From NCBI GenBank assembly GCA_050633465.1, contig JBOEGO010000017.1:263825-327824 (forward strand): DNA of 64,000 nucleotides, given 5' to 3'. Both the position numbers and the translations under genes were made by a program. This document shows positions 9,071-18,581 of the stretch, piece after piece (the first letter of the stretch is position 1; each line of letters opens with the position of its first letter). This stretch comes from UBA3069 sp050633465. Lineage in GTDB: Bacteria; Pseudomonadota; Alphaproteobacteria; Rhodobacterales; Rhodobacteraceae. The notes beneath the pieces are model-generated. The model was given only the letters and a program-made list of their open reading frames with translations. It did no database searches and was not told the DNA's origin.

Positions 9071-9970
9071 ATGCTGGAATTTGGACAAGGCAACACCGCA
9101 CCCGCCGCGATCAAAGACGTGAACGAAGCCGATTTTATGGCCGAAGTGGTTGAAGCATCAAAAGAAATCCCCGTTATCGTGGATTTCTGGGCGCCGTGGT
9201 GCGGCCCGTGCAAAACGCTTGGCCCGCAATTGGAATCCGCAGTTGCCGCCACAAACGGCAAGGTCAGAATGGTCAAGGTCGATGTGGATCAGAACCAGGC
9301 CATCGCGGGCCAGTTGCGCGTGCAATCCATTCCCACTGTCTATGTGTTCTGGCAGGGCCAGCCCGTTGACGGGTTCCAAGGCGCCGTCGCCCATTCCGAA
9401 GTGCAGGATTTCGTGAAACGCGCTGCCGATCTGGGTGGTGACGGTGGTCTGGCTGATGCCATCGCCGCCGCCGAAGAAATGCTGGACGAAGGCGCCGCCG
9501 CCGACGCGGCCCAGACATTCGCCGCCATTCTGGAAGAAGACCCCAAGAATTCAGATGCTTATGGTGGTCTGGTCCGGGCCTATATTGCCGCCGGAGATCT
9601 GGATCAGGCCGAGGCCGTGCTGAACGGCGCGCCCGCCGAAATCGCCAAATCCGCGCAGCTCGATGCCGCCCATGCGGCGCTGGAACTGGCACGTCAGGCC
9701 GAAAACGCTGGTCCCGTTGCCGAATTGCAGGCCAAGGTGGATGCCGACCCCGCCGACCTGCAAGCGCGGTTCGATCTGGCCGCAGCCCAACATGCCGCCG
9801 GACAGGTGCAAGAGGCCGTGGACAACCTGCTGGAAATTTTCCGCCGCGACCGCGAATGGAACGAAGACGCCGCCAAACAACAGCTTTTCACCATATTCGA
9901 GGCGCTGAAACCCAATGATCCGGTCGTGTTGAACGGGCGGCGCAAACTTAGCTCTATGATATTTGCCTGA
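9071..9970 (+). CDS. thioredoxin-TPR chaperone (CnoX/YbbN-like)
   Basis: The 299-residue protein has a thioredoxin domain (about 10-120) with an intact WCGPC redox motif (43-47) and the cis-Pro region SIPTVYVF. It is followed by tetratricopeptide-like helices (about 130-290; AAEEMLDEGAAADAAQTFAAIL, ALELARQAENAGP). This is the YbbN/CnoX architecture: a holdase protecting substrates from aggregation and over-oxidation and handing them to GroEL or DnaK. Unlike E. coli CnoX, both cysteines are present, so redox activity is likely. ATG 9071 fits the AAGGAA site better than GTG 9062. It is followed 27 bases later by a Lon substrate-binding-domain protein, a plausible quality-control operon. Confidence 0.88.
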   Translation: MLEFGQGNTAPAAIKDVNEADFMAEVVEASKEIPVIVDFWAPWCGPCKTLGPQLESAVAATNGKVRMVKVDVDQNQAIAGQLRVQSIPTVYVFWQGQPVDGFQGAVAHSEVQDFVKRAADLGGDGGLADAIAAAEEMLDEGAAADAAQTFAAILEEDPKNSDAYGGLVRAYIAAGDLDQAEAVLNGAPAEIAKSAQLDAAHAALELARQAENAGPVAELQAKVDADPADLQARFDLAAAQHAAGQVQEAVDNLLEIFRRDREWNEDAAKQQLFTIFEALKPNDPVVLNGRRKLSSMIFA

Positions 9971-9997
9971 TGCCCTGCGCGGCCTAGGTTCAAGGGT

Positions 9998-10636
9998 ATG
10001 AAACGCATCACACTGCCAGAAACCCTGCCGGTATTTCCCTTGCCCAAGGCGCTGCTGCTGCCACGGGCAAGGCTGCCGCTGCATCTGTTTGAACCACGTT
10101 ATCTGGCGATGATGGACGATGTGTTAAAAACACCCGAACGCCTGATCGGAATGGTGCAACCCCTGCCCAGAAAGGCCGGCGAAGCCCAGTTGCACCAGAT
10201 AGGTTGCGCCGGACGTCTGACCCAGTTTTCCGAAACCGACGACGGGCGTTATTTTGTAACGCTGACGGGTGTGTCCAGATTTAGAATAGCAGATGAAATT
10301 CAAGGATTTACACCCTATCGCAGGGTCACGCCAAACTGGTCCGGTTTTGATCGTGACACTGGCACGGAAGAGCAGGACAAAGGCTTTGATCGCAGCAGTT
10401 TCATGGGCCTTTTGTCACGCTATCTGACGCACGAGGGGCTGGAAACCGACTGGGGTGATCTCGGCGATGCAGATGATGAAATGCTGATAAATTCGCTGTC
10501 GATGATGCTGGATTTCAGCATCGAAGACAAACAAGCCCTGCTAGAGGCGCCCTGCCTGGCCACCCGCCGTGAAACGCTTGTCACCTTGATGGAATTCACC
10601 CTGCGCAGCGGCGACAAAGAGGATCGAATGCAATGA
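9998..10636 (+). CDS. stand-alone Lon N-terminal (LON substrate-binding) domain protein
   Basis: The 212-residue protein matches the N-domain of Lon protease: LPETLPVFPLPKALLLPRA, LPLHLFEPRYLAMMDD, GRLTQFSETDDGRYFVTLTGVSRF. It lacks the AAA+ and Ser-Lys protease domains. Stand-alone LON-domain proteins are common in alphaproteobacteria and are thought to bind substrates, but their function is not settled. It lies between the thioredoxin-TPR gene and the Trm112-like gene and overlaps the latter's start by 4 bases (ATGA). Confidence 0.88.
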   Translation: MKRITLPETLPVFPLPKALLLPRARLPLHLFEPRYLAMMDDVLKTPERLIGMVQPLPRKAGEAQLHQIGCAGRLTQFSETDDGRYFVTLTGVSRFRIADEIQGFTPYRRVTPNWSGFDRDTGTEEQDKGFDRSSFMGLLSRYLTHEGLETDWGDLGDADDEMLINSLSMMLDFSIEDKQALLEAPCLATRRETLVTLMEFTLRSGDKEDRMQ

Positions 10637-10830
10637 CCGATACCCCGACCCCACGCACCACAGATTTTGACCGCCGCATGTTAGAGGCGCTGATTTGCCC
10701 CAAAACCGGCGCTCGGCTGGACTATGACGCAGACAAACACGAGTTGATCAGCAAAGCCGCGCATTTGGCGTTTCCGATCCGCAATGGTATCCCGATCATG
10801 CTGCTGGACGAAGCCCGCCCGCTGGACTAG
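10633..10830 (+). CDS. Trm112 family protein
   Basis: The 65-residue protein has the Trm112/UPF0434 core: MLEALICPKTGARLDYD, then LAFPIRNGIPIMLLDEAR. Eukaryotic Trm112 activates methyltransferases; bacterial members are small and of uncertain partner. Only one Cys is present in the CPKTG element, so a full zinc ribbon is not formed. It starts inside the end of the LonN gene and its stop overlaps the stop of the opposing hydroxylase gene by 4 bases. Confidence 0.88.
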   Translation: MTDTPTPRTTDFDRRMLEALICPKTGARLDYDADKHELISKAAHLAFPIRNGIPIMLLDEARPLD

Positions 10831-12047
10831 CCGCGCATCAGATCAGGCAGATCACCGGTCAGGCCTGCCGCCTCGCGGATAAAACCGCGCCGCAGCGCAG
10901 GCATGGCGTTAACCGCGCCCATACCCACATCGCGCACCAACCTTAGCAGCGGATTGTCGTTTGAAAACAGCTTGTTGGTTAGGTCCGTGGCCATGGCCAG
11001 TGACGCCGTATCAAACCGCCGCCACTGCTGATACCGGTCCAATACGAATGACGATGCAATATCTTCGCCGCGCCGCTTGGCATCGCCCAGAACCTGCGCC
11101 AAGGCACCGACATCGCGCAGACCCGCGTTCAACCCCTGCCCCGCAATCGGGTGCATCCCATGCGCCGCGTCCCCGATCAACGCCAGCCGCTGCGCCACAA
11201 AACTATTGGCGATTGTCAGGTTCAATGGGTAGGTAAAACGCTGCCCTTCCAGCGTGATGTCCCCCAGAAAATCACCGAAACGGGGGCGCAGCATTTGCAT
11301 ATATCCCGCATCGTCCAGCGCGTTGAATGCGGTCGCATTGGCGTGGGTTTCCGACCACACAATCGACGACCGGTTGCCCGGCAATGGCAAAATCGCCAAC
11401 GGCCCGGACGGCATGAAAAACTGGTGCGCGATGCCATTATGGGGCAATTCATGCGCAATGGCGCAGACCAGCGCGGTCTGCCCGTAATCCCATCCGCTGC
11501 GTTTGATCCCTGCGCGTTCTGCCGTTCCTGACCGTCGGCCATCGGCCCCGATCAACAGATCACCAGACAACTTCCGCCCGGATTCAAGCATGATACTGAC
11601 ACCCTGCGGGCCAGAATCTTGCGCGATGACCCGTTCATTATTCATCATCGAAATCAACGGGTTATCATCAACCGCCTGCAAAAGTGCAATACGCAAATAG
11701 CGATCTTCGACCATATGGCCCATTGGGCCTTCTTCGATTTCGCCGTGATCGAAATGCAGGTGAAACGGCGACAGCGGCCCCTCGCCTGCGCGGCCATCTG
11801 TGACCTTGATTTCCAGCATCGGCTGCGCGTGATCTGCAATTTTCGGCCAAACCCCCAAATTGCGCAACAACCGAACCGAAGACATCGCCAGCGCATAGGA
11901 ACGCCCGTCGAAATCACCCGCCTGCATCACCGCCTGCGGCAAGGCATCAATTACAACACTGGACAGCCCGTCGCGCGCAGCAGCCAAGGCAAGAGAGGGG
12001 CCATTCAAGCCCCCACCAACGATCAACAAATCAGCATCTTTTTCCAT
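10827..12047 (-). CDS. UbiH/UbiF-family FAD-dependent hydroxylase
   Basis: The 406-residue protein has an N-terminal Rossmann FAD motif (LLIVGGGLNGPSLALAAA), the DLLIGADGRRS central motif and the second FAD-binding motif LALIGDAAHGMHPIAGQGLN. These define aromatic-ring hydroxylases of ubiquinone synthesis, which oxygenate the ring at C4, C5 or C6; the exact position cannot be read from the sequence. The start is ATG 12047, directly before KDADLLIVGGG, rather than the longer upstream frame. It is divergent from the amidase gene with 85 bases between starts. Confidence 0.9.
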   Translation of the reverse strand: MEKDADLLIVGGGLNGPSLALAAARDGLSSVVIDALPQAVMQAGDFDGRSYALAMSSVRLLRNLGVWPKIADHAQPMLEIKVTDGRAGEGPLSPFHLHFDHGEIEEGPMGHMVEDRYLRIALLQAVDDNPLISMMNNERVIAQDSGPQGVSIMLESGRKLSGDLLIGADGRRSGTAERAGIKRSGWDYGQTALVCAIAHELPHNGIAHQFFMPSGPLAILPLPGNRSSIVWSETHANATAFNALDDAGYMQMLRPRFGDFLGDITLEGQRFTYPLNLTIANSFVAQRLALIGDAAHGMHPIAGQGLNAGLRDVGALAQVLGDAKRRGEDIASSFVLDRYQQWRRFDTASLAMATDLTNKLFSNDNPLLRLVRDVGMGAVNAMPALRRGFIREAAGLTGDLPDLMRG

Positions 12048-12132
12048 GCCTCGCAATATGGGCGGATTGACGGGATTGTCCATGCGGTTTGCTGCCGCTA
12101 CCGTTGCGCAAAACCGGCCTAGGGAGAGCGAT

Positions 12133-13488
12133 ATGCAAGAATGGTTAACCAAAAGCGCCGCCGATCTGGGCCGCGACATCGCCAAAGGTGCAATTGATCC
12201 GGTTGATTTGACCGAAGCCTATCTGACAGCCATCAAAACGCATGAATTTTCGCCCCGCATTTACGCTCGTTTAACAGAATCCCGTGCAAGATCCGAGGCA
12301 AAGGCCGCCAGCATCCGTGCCGGATCGGGACAGCGGTTAAGCCTGTTGGATGGCGTGCCAATTTCGTGGAAAGACCTGTATGACACGGCTGGTACCGCAA
12401 CCGAGGCCGGATCGGCCCTGTTATCCGGTCGCATACCAATGCGCGACGCGCAGGTGTTGAAAAACGCCAGCGCGGCAGGCTTGGTCTGTCTGGGCAAAAC
12501 CCATATGACCGAACTGGCATTTTCCGGTTTGGGCCTGAACCCCGTCACCCAATCCCCGCCTTGCATTAACGATTTCGCGGCCGTTTCGGGCGGGTCCAGT
12601 TCAGGCGCGGCGACCAGCGTGGCCTTTGGTTTGGCGGCCTGTGGCATCGGGTCTGATACCGGCGGATCGGTGCGCGTGCCTGCGGGATGGAACGATCTGG
12701 TGGGGCTGAAAACCACCTCGGGCCGGGTCAGCCTGACGGGTGTCGTGCCCCTATGCGCCAAGTTCGATACCGTCGGCCCGCTGGCCCGCACCGTCGAAGA
12801 TGCCGCGCTGATGCTTGCTGCACTAGAGGGGGGGCGCGCTGTTGACCTGCGCAGCGCATCATTGGTCGGACGGCGATTGGCCGTGTTGTCAGATGTGGTG
12901 ATGGATGGGCTGGAGTCCAGGGTTCAGGCCGGGTTTCAGCAGGCGCTGGACGCATTTAAAAACGCAGGTGCCGTGATCGAAACCATCACAGCACCAGAGG
13001 TAACAGAAGCCATCGAAATTTCAGGAATATTATATACATCAGAGGCTTACGGAACATGGGCCAAGCTGATCGAGGCCAACCCCACTGCCATGTATCCCGA
13101 GGTATTGGCCCGTTTTCGCGCCGGTGCCAGCCACAGCGCCCCCGATTATGTGGCGGCTTGGCTGCGGCTGGACGCGATGCGACAGGAATGGAACAAACGC
13201 ATCGCCGCATTTGATGCAGTGCTATGCCCCACCGCCCCGATCATGCCACCAAACAAGCAAAGACTAGAGGATGATGGCAGCTATTTCACCGACCGAAACC
13301 TGTTGACCCTGCGCAACACCCGCGTTGGCAACCTGATGGGCGGCTGCGCGGTGACATTGCCCACGGGCCAGCCCTCGGTCGGGGTGTCATTGATGGGCTT
13401 GCCCATGCAAGAAGAGCGCCTGCTGCGCCTGGCCCAGGGTGCCGAACAGGCGCTGCAATGTGGTGCCGAACAGGCGCTGCAATCCTGA
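12133..13488 (+). CDS. amidase (amidase signature family)
   Basis: The 451-residue enzyme shows the full amidase-signature triad: catalytic Lys in ISWKDLYDTAG, cis-Ser in GGSSSGAA, and nucleophilic Ser in GSDTGGSVRVPA. These enzymes hydrolyse amides; the substrate is unknown, and the absence of GatB/GatC nearby argues against GatA. ATG 12133 has an AGGGAGAG site 7 bases upstream. The last 16 residues are a duplicated GAEQALQ unit encoded by a 24-bp tandem repeat. The next gene, an aminotransferase, starts 186 bases downstream. Confidence 0.9.
   Translation: MQEWLTKSAADLGRDIAKGAIDPVDLTEAYLTAIKTHEFSPRIYARLTESRARSEAKAASIRAGSGQRLSLLDGVPISWKDLYDTAGTATEAGSALLSGRIPMRDAQVLKNASAAGLVCLGKTHMTELAFSGLGLNPVTQSPPCINDFAAVSGGSSSGAATSVAFGLAACGIGSDTGGSVRVPAGWNDLVGLKTTSGRVSLTGVVPLCAKFDTVGPLARTVEDAALMLAALEGGRAVDLRSASLVGRRLAVLSDVVMDGLESRVQAGFQQALDAFKNAGAVIETITAPEVTEAIEISGILYTSEAYGTWAKLIEANPTAMYPEVLARFRAGASHSAPDYVAAWLRLDAMRQEWNKRIAAFDAVLCPTAPIMPPNKQRLEDDGSYFTDRNLLTLRNTRVGNLMGGCAVTLPTGQPSVGVSLMGLPMQEERLLRLAQGAEQALQCGAEQALQS
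13438..13485 (+). repeat. 24-bp tandem repeat at the 3' end of the amidase gene
   Basis: Two adjacent 24-base units (13438-13461 and 13462-13485) are identical for the first 22 bases (GGTGCCGAACAGGCGCTGCAAT), with different final dinucleotides. The stop codon follows at once. In protein it gives GAEQALQ-C then GAEQALQ-S. It looks like a recent in-frame duplication that extends the C-terminus by eight residues. Confidence 0.9.
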
Positions 13489-13674
13489 CATTCCCCCCCA
13501 CGACGCCCCAATGCCGCATGGCAGCACAAAACACGAAAATTTCATGCATTGGCATCCCATGGCGAAATTGCCACAAGCGCGCCGCCATCGGTGCAAATTC
13601 GTGGACGGCTGACCCTGATTTGAGTAACTTATAATCAAACGGGGCGATAACGATCCCGGTATCTGAGGCATGTG

Positions 13675-14856
13675 ATGGATTTTCCCGAGCGGTTTTCGAA
13701 CCTACCGGCTTATGCGTTTCCGCGTTTGCGCGCGCTGTTGGATCACCTTCCGGCAGGTGGGCCGGTGCGCCATATGACCATCGGCGAACCCAAACACCCC
13801 TTTCCCGCCTTTGTGCCCGACATTCTGGCACGCGAGGTTAACGGGTTTAACTCTTATCCGCCCAATGACGGCACGCCCGAATTGCGTCAGGCCATCGCCC
13901 ACTGGGCAACGCGCCGTTATGCCGTAACGCTGGACCCCGACACGCAAATCATGGCCGTGAACGGCACGCGCGAGGCGCTGTATAACATCGCTATGGCATT
14001 GATTTCAGAAACGAAAAATGGGCAGCGGCCAATCATCGCCATGCCGAATCCGTTTTATCAGGTCTATATGATTGCCGCCATTTCGGTGGGCGCAGAGCCG
14101 GTTTTCGTGCCCGCCACCGCTGACACTGGCCACCTGCCTGATTACCACTGCATGACCCCGGATCAGCTGAGCCGCTGCGCTGCTGTTTACATTTGCAGCC
14201 CCGCCAACCCGCAGGGCGCCGTTGCCGATCGCACCTATTGGGAAGATCTGATCGCGCTGGCCGAAAAACACGATTTCCGCATTTTCGCTGATGAATGTTA
14301 TTCTGAAATCTGGCGCGATGCGCCGCCCGTCGGCGCGCTCGAAGTGGCCCGCGATCTGGACTGTGACCCCGAACGGGTCACCATTTTTCAATCCCTGTCA
14401 AAACGGTCGAACCTGCCGGGACTGCGGTCGGGCTTTATCGCAGGCGGGTCCAAAACCATCGCAGCGGCCAAACAATTGCGTGCCTATTCCGGCGCGCCCA
14501 CGCCGCTGCCTTTGCAACATGTCGCCACCGCCGCATGGTCTGACGAGGCCCACGTCGAAGAAAACCGGCGCCTGTATCAGGAAAAGTTCGCAGTGGCCGA
14601 TGCCGTGTTTGACGGGGTCAAAGGATACACCCCGCCACAGGCCGGGTTTTTCCTGTGGTTGCCGGTGAATGACGGCGAACAGGCAGCGCTGAAGGCATGG
14701 ACAGAAACAGGCGTGCGGGTTCTGCCCGGCGCATTTCTAAGCCGGGACGTAGCAGGCATGAACCCCGGCCAACCCTATATCCGGGTCGCCATGGTGGCCC
14801 CAAAAGACGAGGTGCAGCAAGGGCTTATCGCCCTGCGCGATTGCATCTACGCATAA
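13675..14856 (+). CDS. class I/II PLP-dependent aminotransferase
   Basis: The 393-residue protein is a fold-type I aminotransferase: GEPKHPFP near residue 40, NGTREALYNIA, ICSPANPQGAV, ADECYSEIW with the PLP-binding Asp/Tyr region, FQSLSKRSNLPGLRSG with the PLP lysine, and a C-terminal Arg in PYIRVAMV. It resembles succinyldiaminopimelate aminotransferase (DapC-like), but substrate assignment is not secure. Start: ATG 13675 is preferred over the adjacent GTG 13672, with GAGG 6-7 bases upstream. It is followed 18 bases later by ftsK. Confidence 0.88.
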   Translation: MDFPERFSNLPAYAFPRLRALLDHLPAGGPVRHMTIGEPKHPFPAFVPDILAREVNGFNSYPPNDGTPELRQAIAHWATRRYAVTLDPDTQIMAVNGTREALYNIAMALISETKNGQRPIIAMPNPFYQVYMIAAISVGAEPVFVPATADTGHLPDYHCMTPDQLSRCAAVYICSPANPQGAVADRTYWEDLIALAEKHDFRIFADECYSEIWRDAPPVGALEVARDLDCDPERVTIFQSLSKRSNLPGLRSGFIAGGSKTIAAAKQLRAYSGAPTPLPLQHVATAAWSDEAHVEENRRLYQEKFAVADAVFDGVKGYTPPQAGFFLWLPVNDGEQAALKAWTETGVRVLPGAFLSRDVAGMNPGQPYIRVAMVAPKDEVQQGLIALRDCIYA

Positions 14857-14874
14857 GAAAAGAAGGAACGAGGC

Positions 14875-17838
14875 ATGGCATATCAGACCCGGGGACGTGA
14901 TCCGCTGTTCGACACGGACATGGCGCAGGCGATTGAAAAACGCGGCAAGGAATTGCTGGGGCTGGCGCTGTTGTGTCTGGGTCTGGCCGCCGCTGCCATG
15001 ATCATCAGTTACCACCCGGACGACCCCAGCTTTCTGGCCGTGACCGATGCGCCGGTGCAAAACTGGCTGGGCCGGTTTGGCGCGTCGATTGCCGGCCCCT
15101 TGTTCATGATTGTCGGCTGGGGCGCTTGGGGTCTGGCCATTGTATTGGCGGCCTGGGGTGTGCGTTTTGCCCTACATCGCGGGGCCGAACGCGCCATCGG
15201 GCGGCTGATTTTCGCGCCAATCTGGATCGCTGTGCTGTCGCTATATGCCACCTCGCTGGTGCCGGGTCAGGCATGGGCTGCAACCCACAGCTTTGGCCTG
15301 GGAGGGTTGTTCGGCGAAACCGTTATGGGCGCCATTCTATATGTTCTGCCCTTGGGATCACATTTCGCGCTGAAACTGATGTCGCTGCTGATGGGCCTGT
15401 TCACGGTCGCTTTGGGCGCGTTTGTTCTGGGCTTTACCCGCGTTGAAATCATGCGCATCGCGCGGTTTTTGCTGATCGGTCTGGTCATGTCTTATGCTTG
15501 GGTCATGACCTTGCTGGGGCGCGGCGCGGGTGGTGCCCTGGCTGGGGCGCAAGCGCTAAAAATCAAACAGGCCGAGCGCCGCGAAATCCGCGCACGCGAG
15601 GCCGCCGAAGCGGCAGAATGGGCCGCGCAGCAGGCACAAACCGCCCCGCCACAAGTGCGGTATGACGCCCACAGCAATGATGACCAAATGCTCGAAAATT
15701 TCCGCGAACCGCTTGAACCGGAACAGGAAAAACCCTCGCTGCTGTCGCGCATGCCGTCACTGGTTCGCCGGTCCGACCCTGCCCCTATGCCCGAACCCGA
15801 GCTGGTAGAAGCAGGGCAAGCGCCCGATGCAGACGCCCCTGATCAGGATCGGGTTAAGGCGCGGATTTCCGATGTGATCAAGGCGCGCGTGCGCTCTGGC
15901 CCGGCCGTAAGCCAAAGCCCGGTTGCCATGCGCGAGGCACCACTGACCAAAGGGCGGGGCCGTGGGCCGGACCCGTTGGTTTTGAACGTCGGGCATATGG
16001 ATGCCACCGGCGATCTGCCCGCAGAACCGCCCCTGACCGCCGCACATATTCATGACGCGCCGCTGGATCAGGTTGAACCGATGATGGAACGGGTGATGGA
16101 GCAAACCACGCCCCCTACTCCGCTGGCCGATCTGGGCGTTGCAACCGATTTCACCCCTGAACCTGAGCCAGCACCCGCACCTGCACCGCAAAACCTGCGC
16201 CCCGCGATTCCGGTGCCCGAACCTAAAAAGGTCGTGCAACATCCGCCGCGCAAAACCATGCAGCCATCGACCCGCGCCCAGGCCGAAGCACAGCCCGCGC
16301 TGAAGTTTGATGAACAGGCCGCCGAGTATGAATTGCCTCCCTTGGGCCTATTGTCGGACCCGTCGTTGGTAAAACGCCACCACCTTAGCGACGATGCCCT
16401 GGAACAAAACGCCCGCATGCTAGAGGCGGTGCTGGATGATTACGGCGTCAAAGGCGAAATCGTTTCGGTGCGCCCCGGCCCCGTGGTCACGATGTACGAA
16501 CTGGAACCCGCACCAGGGTTGAAGGCGTCGCGTGTGATCGGGCTGTCCGATGATATCGCGCGGTCGATGTCGGCGCTGTCGGCGCGCGTTTCCACCGTGC
16601 CGGGCCGGTCCGTGATCGGGATCGAATTGCCCAATGAAAACCGCGAGATGGTGAACTTTCGCGAGATCCTGTCGACCCGCGATTTTGGCGATTCCACCAT
16701 GAAACTGCCGCTTGCCTTGGGCAAGGATATCGGCGGTGATCCTGTGGTGGCGAATCTTGCCAAAATGCCCCACCTTCTGATCGCTGGGACAACCGGTTCG
16801 GGCAAATCCGTCGCGATCAACACCATGATCCTGTCGCTGCTATACCGCCTGACACCCGAGGATTGCCGGTTGATCATGATCGACCCGAAAATGTTGGAAC
16901 TGTCGGTTTATGACGGCATTCCGCACCTGTTGTCGCCCGTTGTGACCGACCCGAAAAAGGCGGTCGTGGCCCTGAAATGGACCGTGGGCGAAATGGAAGA
17001 GCGCTATCGCAAAATGTCGAAAATGGGCGTGCGCAATATTGACGGATACAACAGCCGCGTCGCCGATGCGCTCTCCAAGGGCGAAATGTTCTCGCGCACC
17101 GTGCAAACCGGATTTGACGACGATACCGGCGAACCCGTGTTCGAAACCGAAGAATTCGCACCCGAAAAAATGCCCTATATTGTCGTGATCGTCGACGAAA
17201 TGGCTGACCTGATGATGGTCGCGGGCAAAGAAATCGAGGCATGCATTCAACGGCTTGCACAGATGGCGCGGGCATCCGGCATCCACCTGATCATGGCCAC
17301 GCAGCGCCCGTCGGTTGATGTGATCACCGGAACGATCAAGGCCAACTTCCCCACGCGGATCTCATTCCAGGTGACATCGAAAATCGACAGCCGCACGATT
17401 CTGGGTGAAATGGGTGCCGAACAACTGCTGGGCATGGGCGACATGCTGTATATGGCGGGCGGTGCGAAAATCACCCGTTGCCACGGGCCGTTTGTGTCCG
17501 ATGAAGAGGTCGAGGAAATCGTGAACCACCTCAAGGCTTACGGCCCGCCGGAATATATGAATTCGGTTCTGGATGGCCCGTCTGATGACCGCGAGGCCGA
17601 TATCGACGCGGTTCTGGGGCTGGGTTCGGGCGACAAAGACACCGAGGATGCCCTCTATGACACCGCCGTCGCCATCGTGATCAAGGATCGCAAATGCTCG
17701 ACCTCTTATATCCAGCGCAAGCTGTCGATCGGGTATAACAAGGCGGCGCGATTGGTCGAACAGATGGAAGACGAAGGCGTGGTCAGCGGTGCAAACCACG
17801 TAGGCAAACGCGAGGTTCTGGTGCCGGAACAACACTAA
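14875..17838 (+). CDS. ftsK: DNA translocase FtsK
   Basis: FtsK couples septation to chromosome segregation by pumping DNA toward the dif/XerCD site. The 987-residue protein has about four N-terminal membrane helices (residues 25-215). A variable Pro/Glu-rich linker (about 235-490) follows, then a RecA-like motor with Walker A GTTGSGKS near residue 640 and Walker B IVVIVDEMADL near 768. A C-terminal winged-helix gamma domain (about 920-987; CSTSYIQRKLSIGYNKAARL) reads KOPS sequences. Length and domain order are those of a full FtsK. GGAACGAGG lies just before the ATG. lolA follows 112 bases downstream. Confidence 0.97.
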   Translation: MAYQTRGRDPLFDTDMAQAIEKRGKELLGLALLCLGLAAAAMIISYHPDDPSFLAVTDAPVQNWLGRFGASIAGPLFMIVGWGAWGLAIVLAAWGVRFALHRGAERAIGRLIFAPIWIAVLSLYATSLVPGQAWAATHSFGLGGLFGETVMGAILYVLPLGSHFALKLMSLLMGLFTVALGAFVLGFTRVEIMRIARFLLIGLVMSYAWVMTLLGRGAGGALAGAQALKIKQAERREIRAREAAEAAEWAAQQAQTAPPQVRYDAHSNDDQMLENFREPLEPEQEKPSLLSRMPSLVRRSDPAPMPEPELVEAGQAPDADAPDQDRVKARISDVIKARVRSGPAVSQSPVAMREAPLTKGRGRGPDPLVLNVGHMDATGDLPAEPPLTAAHIHDAPLDQVEPMMERVMEQTTPPTPLADLGVATDFTPEPEPAPAPAPQNLRPAIPVPEPKKVVQHPPRKTMQPSTRAQAEAQPALKFDEQAAEYELPPLGLLSDPSLVKRHHLSDDALEQNARMLEAVLDDYGVKGEIVSVRPGPVVTMYELEPAPGLKASRVIGLSDDIARSMSALSARVSTVPGRSVIGIELPNENREMVNFREILSTRDFGDSTMKLPLALGKDIGGDPVVANLAKMPHLLIAGTTGSGKSVAINTMILSLLYRLTPEDCRLIMIDPKMLELSVYDGIPHLLSPVVTDPKKAVVALKWTVGEMEERYRKMSKMGVRNIDGYNSRVADALSKGEMFSRTVQTGFDDDTGEPVFETEEFAPEKMPYIVVIVDEMADLMMVAGKEIEACIQRLAQMARASGIHLIMATQRPSVDVITGTIKANFPTRISFQVTSKIDSRTILGEMGAEQLLGMGDMLYMAGGAKITRCHGPFVSDEEVEEIVNHLKAYGPPEYMNSVLDGPSDDREADIDAVLGLGSGDKDTEDALYDTAVAIVIKDRKCSTSYIQRKLSIGYNKAARLVEQMEDEGVVSGANHVGKREVLVPEQH

Positions 17839-17858
17839 ACCACGGAATTAATACGACA

Positions 17859-17890
17859 AACGGGCGGGGATGGGAACATTTCCGCCCGTT
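17859..17890 (+). terminator. stem-loop between ftsK and lolA (weak terminator or attenuator)
   Basis: A perfect 9-bp stem (AACGGGCGG / CCGCCCGTT) encloses a 14-base loop, 20 bases after the ftsK stop. No T tract follows, so intrinsic termination would be inefficient. It may act as a partial terminator or an RNA-stabilising element between the two genes. Confidence 0.5.
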
Positions 17891-17950
17891 CGCGCATTCG
17901 TGAGCAAGGTTGGATTGGCGAAACCAGAGCAGAGGTATTAAGTAACAATT

Positions 17951-18562
17951 ATGATGACACGCCGTTTTGCATTGGGCCTTGCCCTCGCCCCGCTGATGTT
18001 CGCCGCGACCACCGTTTCTGCGGCTGAAAAACTGTCGCTGAACGCGATTTCGCAATACCTGAACGGGCTGCAAACCGCGCAGGGCGAATTCACCCAGATC
18101 AACGATGACGGCACCATCAACACGGGCACAATTTACATCAAACGCCCCGGCCGCATCCGTTTTGAATACAAACCACCGGAAAAAACGCTGGTGCTGGCCT
18201 CGGCCAACACGGTGGCTGTATTTGACCCGAAATCCAACGCGGGGCCGGAAACCTATCCGCTGGATAAAACTCCGCTGTCGATCATTCTGGCCAAAAACGT
18301 GAATTTGGGTCAGGCACGCATGGTTGTCGGGCACAGTTTCGATGGCACTGCCACAGTGGTCACCGCCCAGGACCCCGCACACCCGGAATACGGAAATATT
18401 CAGCTAAAATTTACGGCAAATCCCGTGCAACTGCGCCAATGGGTCATCAACGATGATTCCGGCAGTTCGACCACGGTGATTTTGGGTGATATGAAAACCG
18501 GCCACAATCTGGCGAATACGATTTTCAACATCCAGTTGGCGACAAAACAGGGCAACCGCTAA
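17951..18562 (+). CDS. lolA: outer membrane lipoprotein carrier protein LolA
   Basis: The 203-residue protein has a signal peptide (about 1-24, ending TTVSA) and a mature domain with LNGLQTAQGEFTQI, RPGRIRFEYKPPEKTLVLA and the C-terminal FNIQ region expected of LolA. In the periplasm LolA ferries lipoproteins from LolCDE to the outer membrane. It lies downstream of ftsK as in relatives and converges with the lytic transglycosylase lipoprotein gene. Confidence 0.93.
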   Translation: MMTRRFALGLALAPLMFAATTVSAAEKLSLNAISQYLNGLQTAQGEFTQINDDGTINTGTIYIKRPGRIRFEYKPPEKTLVLASANTVAVFDPKSNAGPETYPLDKTPLSIILAKNVNLGQARMVVGHSFDGTATVVTAQDPAHPEYGNIQLKFTANPVQLRQWVINDDSGSSTTVILGDMKTGHNLANTIFNIQLATKQGNR

Positions 18563-18581
18563 ACTGCGGTTGCCCCAGCGA

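Noticed and set aside
12133..13488. GatA (Glu-tRNA amidotransferase subunit A)
   Set aside because: The amidase signature is shared, but no gatB or gatC is adjacent, and the C-terminal sequence does not look like GatA.
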